A stretch of 64,000 nucleotides of DNA. Origin: Yponomeuta sedellus (taxonomy: Eukaryota; Arthropoda; Insecta; Lepidoptera; Yponomeutidae). How positions within the stretch are numbered: the stretch's first letter is position 1; the number at the start of each line of letters is the position of its first letter. The stretch is from positions 7,579,109 to 7,643,108 of the forward strand of contig OW203736.1 of assembly GCA_934045075.1 (NCBI GenBank). Direction: 5' to 3'. The notes beneath the pieces were generated by a model. The model saw nothing but the letters and a program-made list of their open reading frames with translations. It did not search any database and was not told the origin of the DNA. The position numbers and the translations under genes are program-made. Positions 41,847 through 52,900 of the stretch are shown piece by piece.

Positions 41847-43060
41847 GTATACTAGACATTTCGAGTACACCTGTCTATGACAATAGCATTGATGGAATCG
41901 AAATTCATTCCTATAAACCTTACGTGACCAGTTTCAATAGAAACGATGAAATTCGTATACCGATTAACCAACAGGATTTGTACATACTGCCGTCAGCTAG
42001 CACATTATATTTGGAAGGTGTTGTCAATGTGTTTAAGAGAGAAACGGAATCGGAGAAGGCTTCTAGTGTTCAGTTTACAAATAATTCACTGCTGTTCTTT
42101 TTTCAAGATATACGATATGAGTTAAACGGAGTTGAAATAGACAGAATTAAAAATGCAGGACTAACTACGACTATGAAGTCCATTTTATCTATGAACGAAA
42201 GCGAATCCAAGATGTCTAAGGTTTGGGGATGGGATATAAATGGCACTAAGAATGTACACTCCGGAAAATTTTCAGCTTCAATACCTTTAAGTAATATTTT
42301 AGGATTCGCAGAAGATTATAAAAAAGTAATAATTAATTGTAAGCATGAACTGGTTTTGCTCCGAAGCAATACGAACGTTAATGGATTACAATTAAATACG
42401 GGAGAATTTGTGGATGACGTTGTTATTCATAAAATTGTATGGCGAGTTCCACATGTGAAAGTTTCTGATACAGAAAGAATTAATCTTCTTAGATTGTTGG
42501 AAAAAGATAGACCTGTTCAAGTAGCTTTCAGAAATTGGGATTTATACGAGTACCCTTTATTGCCGAAGACTACAAAACATACTTGGTCCATCAAAACGTC
42601 ATCTCAAGTTGAAAAGCCAAGGTTTGTTATTATAGGTTTACAAACCAACCGAAAGAATGACGCAGTTAAAGACATGTCTCGATTTGATCATTGCAATTTA
42701 CGTGATGTCAAGGTATATCTGAACTCCACATACTTTCCATACGACAATATGAATGTTAGTTTTAGTAACAACAACATAGCTATATTATACGAGCAGTACG
42801 CTAGATTCCAACAGTCGTATTACGGACGAAGGAGTGAACCCTTGTTAAGTGCAAAAGAGTTCGAGGAGTTTGCACCTCTTTTTGTAATTGATTGTTCAAG
42901 ACAAACTGACCACCTTAAATCTGGACCAGTAGTTAATGTGCGTGTGGAGCTAGAAAGCGAAGTAGAAATACCAGATCAAACATCTGCATATTGTCTAATA
43001 TTGAACGAATGTTTAATCGAATATAAACCGTTAAGTAATATTGTAAGAAAATTATCATGA
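41843..43060 (+). CDS. Major capsid protein (double jelly-roll)
   Basis: 405 residues with intact frame. Sequence is of the type found in many insect Polintons: opening SILDISSTPVYDNSIDGIE, then FNRNDEIRIPINQQDLYILP, LFFFQDIRYELNGVEID, FRNWDLYEYPLLPKTTKHTW, and near the end QTSAYCLILNECLIEYKPL. Alternating strands and a length of about 400 fit two fused jelly rolls, somewhat shorter than vertebrate Polinton capsids. It would form the hexon-like capsomers of the particle. Stop TGA at 43058 overlaps the next ATG. Identification is by family pattern, without a search. Confidence 0.85.
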   Translation: MSILDISSTPVYDNSIDGIEIHSYKPYVTSFNRNDEIRIPINQQDLYILPSASTLYLEGVVNVFKRETESEKASSVQFTNNSLLFFFQDIRYELNGVEIDRIKNAGLTTTMKSILSMNESESKMSKVWGWDINGTKNVHSGKFSASIPLSNILGFAEDYKKVIINCKHELVLLRSNTNVNGLQLNTGEFVDDVVIHKIVWRVPHVKVSDTERINLLRLLEKDRPVQVAFRNWDLYEYPLLPKTTKHTWSIKTSSQVEKPRFVIIGLQTNRKNDAVKDMSRFDHCNLRDVKVYLNSTYFPYDNMNVSFSNNNIAILYEQYARFQQSYYGRRSEPLLSAKEFEEFAPLFVIDCSRQTDHLKSGPVVNVRVELESEVEIPDQTSAYCLILNECLIEYKPLSNIVRKLS

Positions 43061-43542
43061 ACGCAAATACCCTAATTGTTGATGTGCATGGATTTAAAAA
43101 TGATAGAAACCACTTTATCATTAAAGAACTTGCATTAGCTACTGCTGAAAACACTCAAGTATTTCTTATAAAACCTCCGTGGCCGTATAGATATTTAACT
43201 GATTTTGAAAAGAGACATGTAAAGTGGATCGAGCGTAACTTTGGATATAGATGGTCTGAAGGACATATAGATTATCTTCAGTTCCATAAAATCATCAAAC
43301 CATATTTAGAAAAAAGACAGGTGCTAGTGAAAGGTTTAGAAAAAACTAGATGGATCAGAGACTTGTGTGATAATATTACAGTTATAAATGTGGAAGAAAA
43401 GGGGTGTCCTAATTTGCTAGAGCTGTTTAAAAAGTATAATAAGAATAATTTTAGTTGTTTAGATCATAAAAATAAAAATTGTACATTAAGAACCGTTTTA
43501 TGTGTTAAACAATGGATTATAGATAATAAAATTGAGATATAA
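43057..43542 (+). CDS. Unknown protein coupled to the capsid gene
   Basis: 161 residues, starting at an ATG that overlaps the capsid stop (ATGA, 43057-43060). Opening TLIVDVHGFKNDRNHFIIKE looks like a first beta strand with an Asp followed by a turn, as in ribonuclease-H-like or nuclease folds. Other conserved-looking blocks: FLIKPPWPYRYL, VKWIERNFGYRWSEGHIDY, VLVKGLEKTRWI. The C-terminus has four Cys (SCLDHKNKNC and later C). Proteins of this kind follow the capsid gene in insect Polintons. No function is known to me. Last plus-strand gene; AATAAA-type signal at about 43620. Confidence 0.7.
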   Translation: MNANTLIVDVHGFKNDRNHFIIKELALATAENTQVFLIKPPWPYRYLTDFEKRHVKWIERNFGYRWSEGHIDYLQFHKIIKPYLEKRQVLVKGLEKTRWIRDLCDNITVINVEEKGCPNLLELFKKYNKNNFSCLDHKNKNCTLRTVLCVKQWIIDNKIEI

Positions 43543-43720
43543 GCGAATTGATTAACTACTTTTTTTTTCTTTTACTGTGTGCTATTTCAATGTAAGTTTT
43601 TAATTATGTGTACCTATAAAAATAAATGTGTACCTAAATACCTGAGTTCTTTAATTTAATCTACTTTATTAATGGGAATTGAAAAATGAGATAAGAAAAA
43701 TTATGTACATAAAGTTTATT

Positions 43721-44098
43721 TTAAAGATCATTATAAGAGTCATTACAAAGTTTCTTACAAATTTCATTAACCAATTTTTCGGACTTGTCCATTATGTCAT
43801 CCACTACTTCACTCACTATGTATTGCGCACTAACCACACTATCTTCCGAGGTCGCTGACGTTTGCCCTCCGCTGATGTTAAATATTTCAATCTTGATGCG
43901 TTTTAGGGCCCTTCTTGGCGTTTTTGTAATAACGTATGAGGAGGATGCTTGTACTTTTTTTCGCAATTCCATTTTGTTTTTTTGCGTCTTCTTTTTCTTT
44001 TCCTTGCTCTCCTGTCCAGCGGGGATCGATATTTCCAGTGCATCGTTGTAATCTTCAAATGGCTGCGCATTTGGGAACCATAAGTCGGAAGGGTCCAT
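43721..44098 (-). CDS. Unknown basic protein with a 5'UTR intron
   Basis: 125 residues from the ATG at 44098 (MDPSDLWFPNAQPFEDY). A lysine-rich stretch (KEKKKKTQKNKMELRKKV) at about 35-52 could be a nuclear signal. The C-terminal 30 residues look helical. Upstream sequence has a consensus acceptor TTATTACAG ending at 44102 and a donor CAG/GTATGT at 44197/44196, so a 95-bp intron lies in the leader and the start codon is placed 3 bases into exon 2. The in-frame open sequence above the ATG is then intron. Its 3' end faces that of the plus-strand genes. Function unknown. Confidence 0.65.
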   Translation of the reverse strand: MDPSDLWFPNAQPFEDYNDALEISIPAGQESKEKKKKTQKNKMELRKKVQASSSYVITKTPRRALKRIKIEIFNISGGQTSATSEDSVVSAQYIVSEVVDDIMDKSEKLVNEICKKLCNDSYNDL

Positions 44099-44101
44099 TA
44101 T

Positions 44102-44196
44102 CTGTAATAAAAGCATAAATTAGAACTCGAAACATGCCTTCAGTTGTATCCTATACACACAAATTGCAAATGCAAGTAAATCCTTAAAACACATAC
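44102..44196 (-). other. Predicted 5'UTR intron of the 125-aa gene
   Basis: Donor GTATGT after CAG and acceptor TTTTATTACAG; 95 bases; no coding role. Confidence 0.6.
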
Positions 44197-44706
44197 CTGG
44201 AAAAATAATCGACGTCCGAATCGAAGAGTTGTCTTGACGTCCTCAGTGTGCTTGCCTGCCGATTGCGATCTTATGAATGAGTAATCAACAATATGCAAAA
44301 CATTTGCAATATTTTCTAGTCAGCAATTCTCAAACGTAAAGTCCTACTTAGTGTCGGGCGCAGTTCATTCAACTGAGTTAATAATGCTGACATAGCTTGG
44401 CATGCTTTAATGGAATGTGATCGCAAGGTATCGAATAAATCTGGGGCAGAAACTTGTTGTTACATGAAAATGCTGACTTGCATCTACCGTGCAATGACAT
44501 TACTGCTAATAGGCGGTGATTAGGTTAAATTAAAATCTTACAAGTAAAACAATAGTTTCTTTAATACATAAACATTTATTTTATGATTCCCTTTTACTTA
44601 TGTGCTATGTAAACATAGAGTATAGGACAACTAAGTACTTAGGTACTAAACCTATTTAAATTACTTACAAAAACATGCAAAAGATATCGTATAAAATCAT
44701 ATATTA

Positions 44707-47700
44707 TTAAAGTAAAGCGGATTTGTGGCCGTACGATAGAGTATCAATTTTATTTCTTAGTATAATTCGCTTATTATCATTATAGGAAAGACATACTTTA
44801 TTAAGTGACTGTGTAAATATTTCATGTTTTAAGGATTTAAACATCATATTTTTCTTTCTGACTAAGCTGCTATCGACTAGCACGGTCTTGTAATCATTAA
44901 AACTAATTTTTTTTACGACAGACTTTTTCGTACCCTTAGCCTTTTTGAGTTCCGTATTTTCAGTTTTGATGCAGTATAATTTAGACCTCAATCCTACGAA
45001 TTCAGTTACAAGCTGCCCCCCTAACTCATCTTTGAACAATCCGGGAACTTTATTATTTTGTTTAGTTATACCATGAATATTATTCTCAGAGTAATTGCTG
45101 GTGTCAAAATACTGTTTGAAATGTTTCTTTATATCCCAGTAAATGTCATTCGTTTGTATTGAGTATAGAAAACTATCAGTGTCCGTATAGCACATTTTTA
45201 AATTAGCTCCATAAAAAGGTTTCATAATAGAGTAATGAAAATCATACATATGGCTTTTGGATATTTCTAGCACTGAAAAACCAATGTAAATAGGTTTATC
45301 CAGTGTAATTTTTTCAGGTCTTAGTTGAATTGCTACAAAGTTTTCAGTGAATACTGACGAGCTATGAAAATTAGGCCTGGCTATTAGTTGTTCTGCACAA
45401 AAGATTTTTTTAGTTTTATTGCTGACGTCAGACCACTGGTTCACCAGCTTTACATTTAGTCTTTTTTCTGTGTCCTCTAATGTTTTGCCGAAAATACTAT
45501 TATTTAACAACTTAAAAAAGTCCTGTTCGAATTGTGACTTAGCTTTTTGCCGCAATTCAGTGTTCAGATCTATGTATTGTTTTAAGTAAGGACCTTGATC
45601 GAATTTAATAGCTTTATGAATTTTTTTCAATTTCAGGCCATGTTTGAGGCAAGTCTTGAGATGAATGTAATGTATGACATAGTTATACTTGTCATATAAG
45701 TTCGGTATCAATTTACATGTTTGTGATCCAGGTGGTGCAAATTTTTGGGGGCAGAAAGGCAAATCATTATGAAAATCATGCAAAGTTTCTGGGTATTCTA
45801 AATCGACCTCAAATATGTAACCCACTTTAGCGTCATCTTTTAAAAGGAGAATATCAGAAACTTGGAATGGTGGGTTCTCAATTAATTCAAAGTTAGAGTG
45901 GGGTAGATAACTACACATAGCATACCCATATAAGTTATTACAGTCTATATAAAGTAAATAATTATCTGGAGTTGTGAGATCGTGGTTAGGTAGATACTTA
46001 TTATTCGCACAAGCATAACGAGTAGAACATAAGCAAACTCCTCCGCGAATACTGCGTTGTATCATTCGTATTATTTCCAAATCTTCGATTAGTTCTAGTT
46101 TGACTCCGGTTTTTAATAACATAGCATCCCAACTTAAGCTGGGTGCCGTAACATAAAAGGCAGGATCTAATCTGTAATTAGTTTTGCACGTACTTCTAAA
46201 ACTCTCAAAAATATCAGTTAACAATAACACGTCAGATTTTAAGTATAAGTCAGTGTATTCACCGAGGTTTGACAAATGAAATGTCCTCCAAACCTGTTTA
46301 GCGTGATCGTAGTCAGATTCTGAAATAGTTTCGTCAGTTAAACTACTGTAAAAACATTCGCGAGGAGGTATTGCTTTTTCTTTATAACATTCCCAATTAC
46401 TCATGTACTCATATGGATAAATTCCTTTACGCCTTAACAAATCAAATTGCCGTTTGTTAGGGTAAAAAAGTGACAAATAAATAAAATCATGAACTGAGAG
46501 ATTTTCTGCAACTTTTTCTAAACTTGTACCTAAAAACTTTAAAGAATCCACAAAGCGCACCGCCATAAACTCTTGTTTATCGATTGGAAAAAATTTAGTA
46601 AAGGATACATAATTTTCTTTTGTCTTTGCGATAACATTTATGTTGCCTGGTAGTTCACCTAACTCTCTAATAAATAAATGACAGTCATAGCCTGACAAGT
46701 TGTGGAAGAAAACCGGTAAAAACTGTGGAAGTTTAAATTGAAGGTTGCAGTAGGAATGAGCCGCACCACGATAATTTCCTGTCAAGTGACAGTGATCTTT
46801 TACTTTATCTTCGAACAGTAACTTACTACAAAGATAGCAAATTTGAGATTCAGTAAAACTTTTTAACTCGCTCTCTGTAAGGGGTAACATATCAATATGA
46901 TTTTTTAATACTCTACTTAACCTCAATACGTCAGCACCCAATTTTTTTAAAAAAACTTGAACACAATCAAGTCCTCGATAAGAAACATACCGATTGAGAG
47001 ATGTATCATAAGAACATACGATGTAATAACCAAATGCGACTGGAATGTGTTTTTGTAGGTTTGTTGTATTTTTTGATTTTTGGTCATCCGAAGTGGGTTG
47101 TAACATTGATTCGAAATCAGCGTAGATTACAAATGGCATATCTTGCATACGCTCAAAATGTCTAAACTGGATTAATGTTCCCTTTTCTGGCAGAGCAGTT
47201 TTGACACCACTGCATTTATGATTGTTTAGTTTATTATCGTCAGAAAAGAAAATCATGCAATCATCGCAAAAAGATATTTTACTATGATGTTTCGTAACTT
47301 GATTCCTGACCAGCCGACTTAAATTTTTTATGAGACAGTAATGCGTATTTTTACCGCTTTCCAAGAACAATAAATTGATATGATTTTGCTTTTTTTGCAT
47401 GGACTTGTATAACGGCCCAACAATCGTTTTGTTGTTTTTGAGGCCGTAAATATTTACACTAATATTGCTATTATTCTTTTCAAACACCCTGACATCCCTG
47501 AAGCCCACCGGGAAAGTCATGTGTCTCGTATCTAACAAAGTATCATAGTGAGGATATGACGATGTTCGGTTTGAATTTTTTTGGGCAGGAAATAAAGCTG
47601 CCATAATGCACCACAAAAAGCAGAATTGGTCAGCGTTTTGGATATTGACACATGCATGTTTTAATTTTATAGCTCTTGGAAGATCGATAAACCCTGACGC

Positions 47701-48234
47701 TCGCAGAGGATTATACTTGTTGATGTTAACCTCTAGATATGAATTAGCTACAAAAGTTCAACCACTATCTCTCTCCTGAAATTCGTCGATACCAGCAACT
47801 ATTTGTTCGACAACCTTTTTAAACATTTCATTGAAGTCGTAGTTCTTATGAATTACGATGTTTCCGGTAGCGAACGATTTAACTTCACTACTATCATTTT
47901 TTGGCAGCGTAAACTCGGCGAATAGTTCAAAATTCGCTTTTACGCTGTCAAAAGATTCAAGTCGTGCGTTAATCAGCTGGCGCACTTGACTACGCAGTGA
48001 ACGAATAAACATTGATGGTGGGCTCGATTCGTCGACGTCTTTGCTGTCCGAACGAGGTCTCACTCTGTAAGTGGCAATGCGGTTACGAAATGCGGATAAT
48101 ACTTTCTCAACACCATCGCATTTCTTAACAGCATTGTTATTTTTATGTACAGTGCTTCGCAAATGGGAGGAAAAAGCTCTACTTTTAACTGAGATATCAC
48201 ATACCGAACAATATATTGAATTATTATTAGGCAT
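44707..48234 (-). pseudogene. polB: Protein-primed family B DNA polymerase, one nonsense codon
   Basis: Replicates the element from a terminal-protein primer. A single minus-strand frame runs 48234-44707 but is split by TGA at 47760-47758; the frame on both sides is the same and otherwise open for 1,175 codons. The N-terminal part (158 codons) has a C2H2-like finger (YCSVCD, SSHLRSTVHK). The large part shows Exo I (VIYADFESML), Exo II (LSGYDCHLFI), Exo III (YLKSDVLLL), Pol A (YIDCNNLYGYAM), Pol B (LLNNSIFGKTLE), Pol C (CYTDTDSFLYS) and a closing GLRSKLYC. All catalytic aspartates are kept. The element is therefore recently broken here, or the stop is a sequencing error or is read through. Confidence 0.92.
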
Positions 48235-48413
48235 ATTGATGTGTATATGAATTTACTTTGCTTTGTAAAGCTGTGAAAGTACGAAAAGAGACAAACCTAG
48301 TATTATTATTATTATATCGTACGGCCACAATCATACAAAAATAAAACAAAGAATAAATACAAACTAACACATATTTTTATTCTTACAACTACAAGAGTGA
48401 CTAACAAAATTTT

Positions 48414-49926
48414 CTACCTATCTACCTTATCGCCGTAAAAATACCCGTCCTCCACAAACTTCGCCTTACACCGCTGCAACAGCTGCTGCAGCGCAGCTAA
48501 CTCAGGCGAGTCGGGTTCCCCTCGGAATTTCAGCGCCAACACCGCCTTTTCGTGCCGCTTGAGGGGGTGAACGTTTTTAATGTCGTCCACCTGGTACAGT
48601 TTGAGGTCTAAAAATAGACCTCCCTCAAGCTGGGCAGTGCGGCGCACGACTCCGTCAGCGACTCGCTTTGCGTAGCTGGATCGCAGCTGCTGCGGCGGTC
48701 TGGCGGCACCCTCCTCCTCGCTGTCGGAGTCGAAGATGCGCCAGCTGCTGCTCCTCTTGGCCTTGTGCCGCGGCGGTGCCTTGCGCTTTGCCTCCTTTGG
48801 CTTCGCTGCTTCCTTGGTCTTGCGCCTGTAAATACCATAATGTCAAACACTGCATAAAGACCACTGTGGGCTAGTTTGTTCATAAAACATTAAGAAAAAG
48901 ACTTGTTTGGTGAATGTCACGTAATCTGCCATTAATAGAATAATAATAATAAAATTGTTTACCTAGGAACCGCTTCGTCGTCTGAGTCGTGCTGACGCTT
49001 GCCGGGAGCAGGTCCTTTCTTTTTGTTTCTGAAATAGAACGGAAAAACTGTTATTCATAGGTAAAACACTATATTGACGAAACTGTGTTAAATCTTTACA
49101 GGTAAAAAAAAAAAAAAAATTGTTTGCATAAGAAAGTAGTAAGATGTTACCTCACTACAGAAGATTCTGCATCAGATTCCGCAGCACGCGCTTTATACTC
49201 GGCTGGGGAAATCCGCTTGACAGGCTTCGGGGCTCTCCTGGAACTGTTGACAAAAGAAATCAAAAAACTCAGTTTGTTGTTGTATTATACCTAGTACAAC
49301 TGATTTATCACCTGCGCTGTTAACACGAATCGCTTGTCACCGTACAAACATAGTTACACACATGGACTAATACCTATATAATCAATTAATCACAAACCAT
49401 CCATATGACCTTACACAAATGGGTTCAAACTGATTTTGCAAATAACTCTAAATTAGTTTGGAGTGATCTATGTACTCTATGTAAAAATACTAAAGCACTC
49501 CACACAAACAAACACACACACAACATAACTAACACACATAACCGGTCAACGATAAATTTTTAGAACAAAATACATTTTTTTAAGTGAATAAATACCTTTC
49601 AAAATACTCGTCCTCCGACTCGAAGGCAGCCTTCGATTTTCGGGGGGCCGCGGCGTTGTAGCAATATTCAGAGTCAGACCTGAAAACAAACGTATAAATT
49701 AGTAAAATGTTATCAATAAAAAAAAAAAAATAATAATAATGGTTACCTATGAAGTGAAGTAAAGTGCAAATGAGGTGGCTAAAAAACTAAAAAAGTAATC
49801 TAAGTGAGCGAGGCAAAAAGAAAAAAAAAAAATTGAGCCTACGGATGGATAATTATAAAAAATAATTAAATATTATTTGAATGGAATGCAAAAATCAAGA
49901 AAAATATTGAATAAACTTACGAACAT
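48414..49926 (-). CDS. Six-exon spliced gene of unknown function inside the Polinton
   Basis: Coding exons, minus strand: 49926-49921, 49778-49747, 49679-49596, 49243-49151, 49028-48963, 48825-48414. All junctions are GT-AG (first donor GTAAGT, acceptors TTTTTTAG, TTTTCAG, CAACAG, TTTCAG, TTTACAG). The first intron is phase 0 and the other four are phase 2, each upstream exon ending in AG. The joined frame is open for 230 residues plus TAG. The first 150 residues alternate basic and acidic patches (SDSE, ESEDEYFE, HDSDDEA, FDSDSEEE), nuclear in style. The last ~80 residues form a compact domain with LFLDLKLYQVDDIKN, LKRHEKAVLALKFRG and a closing DGYFYGDKVDR. Exon 6 is far more GC- and CpG-rich than the other Polinton genes. 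I do not recognise the family; a captured host gene or a late regulator is possible. Confidence 0.65.
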
Positions 49927-52299
49927 TTTCAGTAGGTGTAGAAGCAGGGAAGCAGAACTTGACAGCAGGCAGAAGAAGGTGTTCAGCAGGGCACAACGGC
50001 AGCAGAGCTTCAGCAGCGGTTTCACAAGTAGCTCGGAGCGACTAGACGATCGTTGAAGCACGAAGAGAAGTGATACTTTTTCGTAACATTTCAGACGTTT
50101 TTAAAGGAAAAATATTTGATGACAATGCACTGGTGTGTCGGACGAGGAGTTTGTGCGCATGTGTGTGTGACACTATATAAAATATTGAACGTATTGTCTT
50201 AAAGAATTTCACGGTTATTTTTTTATATTCATTCTACGGCGTAAGGTTAATATTAAATTGCGTATCAAACTACGGTGTGGTCCCTTTATAGATCCTAGGA
50301 CACTATAAAGACAAAAAGTAGTCTGGGTAGTTTCAATGTGCCTATTGCTCTACAAAACTTTCGTGATAGATACTTTACTACGATGCAGTAAAAAATACAT
50401 AATACACAAAGTAATTATACAATAATATAATCCCTTCTTAATATAATAAGAGGGGTCTCTTTAAATCTACCCAAGGATGACTTCAATCTAATGTAATCAT
50501 GTATATTTGTTTGATCTTTTATAATCAAGCTATATAAATTACCTACATCCATTTTAAATCCAGAAGAAATGGGAAATTAATATAAGTACTACAAAACTAA
50601 ACAACTAAACCATAAGCCAACTAAACCTTTTACTAAACTAAGCCATATTATGTACCTACCTATTTTATGTTATATTACATTACAATAGTCTTCATGTTTT
50701 CGGTTTTGGACGCGCTGATGGTAAAGCTGGAGGGATGTATTTCTTTAACAATAATAGCATAGCCCCCGAGCGAAGCCGCAAGCCAACGCTAGTTTGATTT
50801 CGTAAGCGCATTTAGCTTGGTGCAAAAATGTAATACGCGGGTACACAACCTACATAGAATTGATTAGTCATGACACATGCAGTGATTGGAATCATGCTGC
50901 ATGACGTTGGTATGATATGGATATGCTTCTTTTTAAAACAAACGTCCTTACTTTTGAAATTAAATTAAATAGGTAGATATTGTTTATTCGAGTGAGAAAG
51001 CACAGAGGAAATTTAATACATACATTCATTCACGTACATTAGTAAAGAAGAATATATATTAAAAAAAAAAAAATAACATCCTAACATAACCTAACTATTG
51101 TTCCTATCCTAACTATTAAAAAAGGAGGAACCAGACTACATTATCACTCGCACTTACGTCGAATTTATTGACACACGATCATTCATCAAAATCGGTTCAG
51201 CAGTTTAGGCGCTACAGTGGAACATTCATTCATGAACACTAGCTGTGCCCGCGACTTAGTTCGCATGGTAGTCGGATAAAAAGTAGCCTATGTGTTAATC
51301 CTGGGCATGGCAAATCCGTTATGAGTCAAAGAGAAACAAACATCCATCCATCCATCTTTACAAACTTTCGCATTTATATTATTATTCTTAGTAATACACT
51401 GCATTAACCTTCCTTCGAACCGTGCCATACATGGATAAAAATGGAATATCCATATCATGTTAGCATGAAATTAAACAATACAAGGTGTTATAAAATTAAC
51501 GGTAGGCGTGAAAAGCGAAATCCATGATACGATTACTAATAGTGTTATATGCTTTTACGATCCTTTTATAACTTTGAACTTTAGATTTTCAAAGTACCTA
51601 CTTATCGTACTGAGCAACAATTTTTTTTTTTTTTTATAGAATTAGTTTAATTTGAAATTTAGTAAATACCTATCTGAATATATTTCTATTTCTACGAATC
51701 CTGAAAATTATAAGAACTAAAATATTCTCAGTACTTAGTTTACAGTGAATAGAATGTAGGTTGATTGATAGATCACCAAATCTACACTCTACACGTATAA
51801 ACAAAGTAAATTAATTTTGCAGATTTTTCAGTTAAATAACACCGTGTATAACCATGTAAATTGATGAATAAGCAGACTGCAGCTTTATTTTAATTGTTAA
51901 ACATATTAATATTTTAGTCATATTTGCAATTATTTTTTAACTGGTGTATGTGAGCGCTGGCGGATGTGATTGCGAAATGTAGGTTACACGTGTCGAGTGT
52001 GACCCATGAAAATGTTTTGCAGGTAGGTACCTACATGATCCTTGATGGATCCTTGGTTTGCCTGGTTACTATTCGGACCCCTAATAATGTTCCCTTTTTA
52101 TTATGCCGAGAAATTGTTTGAACAGACATTTATGGACCCACCTCTAATTTTACTTTGTCATCGCTGGTTAGCATCGATCATCGCCAACGGGACGGTGCGT
52201 TAAAGAGTGCTTTGGGATTTCATCAATCGATCTAGTTCGTTGTGTTATAACCAATCTCAATTCCTGGATGGATTGATTATAACACGACGAACAAATCTA
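49927..52299. other. Polinton right-hand non-coding region
   Basis: Holds the probable 5' leader of the spliced gene (about 49927-50100) and then 2 kb without a convincing gene. 51238-51395 is a minus-strand Helitron-like piece (CTAGCTGTGCCCGCGAC to CAAACTTTCGCATTTATA) that inserted after the Polinton formed or was carried by it. An oligo-T tract lies at 51621-51638. Confidence 0.55.
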
Positions 52300-52537
52300 A
52301 AATCTTTCGTCATTGTAGTATTTAAGAAGAAAAAAATCTATGTAATACAATGCTTGAACTCCTGGAATTTTTTTTTTTGTTTAACTTCATAATTATTGTC
52401 CGCAACAGGAATTATCGACTGGACCAACGTAGTTATTGGGCATGTTGGATCGCCTTTTTTTTGGCATCGAGTGAACGGCGGAGCCGTGAGCGTGATGTCG
52501 AAAAATGGTGAGCCAGAATGCCCAATAACTACCTACT
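52300..52537 (-). repeat. Polinton right terminal inverted repeat
   Basis: Mirror of 35516-35741, ending ...CCCAATAACTACCTACT, followed by the duplicated TTAGGC. Confidence 0.92.
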
Positions 52538-52900
52538 TTAGGCCATACTCCACCAAGGGGGCCAAGTCCGGGTTGGTGGAGGATTGTATGACAGTACAGC
52601 CTTACGGTCATAAGTTATCAAGCCGCCCATAAAGCCAGGTCCAGACACGTGTAACGTGTAACGTAATCTAAGGAGTAATGCAACGCAAATCGTGCGTGCA
52701 GACGGCACTACGGGCGCTACATGTAATGCTCCTAGTGCGTCTACACGCAGAATTCGCGTTCCATTACACGTCATATTACATTACACGGTACACGCGATAC
52801 GGGACGGTGACCCATCCTGCACCTGACCGCGCTTGTTGTTGCTTAACTCAAGTGATCGATTCCAATTATTCTGTTTGACAACGCCACGAGCGCTTCACAA
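52538..52900 (-). mobile_element. 5S-rRNA-derived SINE, right part, with a foldback MITE
   Basis: Continues the SINE split at 35515. At about 52636-52796 the central SINE block is replaced by a GC-rich foldback: CGTGTAACGTGTAACGTAAT on one side pairs with ATTACATTACACGGTACACG on the other, and a second inner arm GCGTGCAGACGGCACTA pairs with TAGTGCGTCTACACGC. SINE sequence resumes at 52797 (CGGGACGGTGACCCATCC). Confidence 0.75.

Larger units (their letters stand above)
35516..52537. mobile_element. Complete Polinton/Maverick (adintovirus-like) element, 17.0 kb
   Basis: Large self-synthesising DNA element. Ends AGTAGGTAGTTATTGGGC and its complement; TIRs at 35516-35741 and about 52300-52537; target duplication TTAGGC at 35510-35515 and 52538-52543. 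It carries the family's full core: ATPase, integrase, protease, penton-like and major capsid proteins and protein-primed polymerase. It also has extra genes, including a spliced one. Plus-strand genes lie on the left, minus-strand genes on the right, with converging 3' ends at about 43.55-43.72 kb. The TIRs have hardly diverged over the first 160 bp, which suggests a recent insertion. One nonsense codon in the polymerase gene is the only clear lesion I see. Confidence 0.95.

Noticed and set aside
47758..47760. Selenocysteine codon in the polymerase
   Set aside because: No reason for Sec at this place, and no SECIS-like structure was recognised; a nonsense mutation or error is simpler.
48608..48883. 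Overlapping 69-91 codon frames on the minus strand near the GC-rich exon
   Set aside because: They are alternative frames of exon 6 and part of the intron; only the spliced frame joins all exons.
49873..50061. 62-codon minus-strand frame rich in Leu and Cys, a possible membrane peptide
   Set aside because: It is read through the first exon and donor site of the spliced gene and continues into intron sequence; the spliced model explains the region better.
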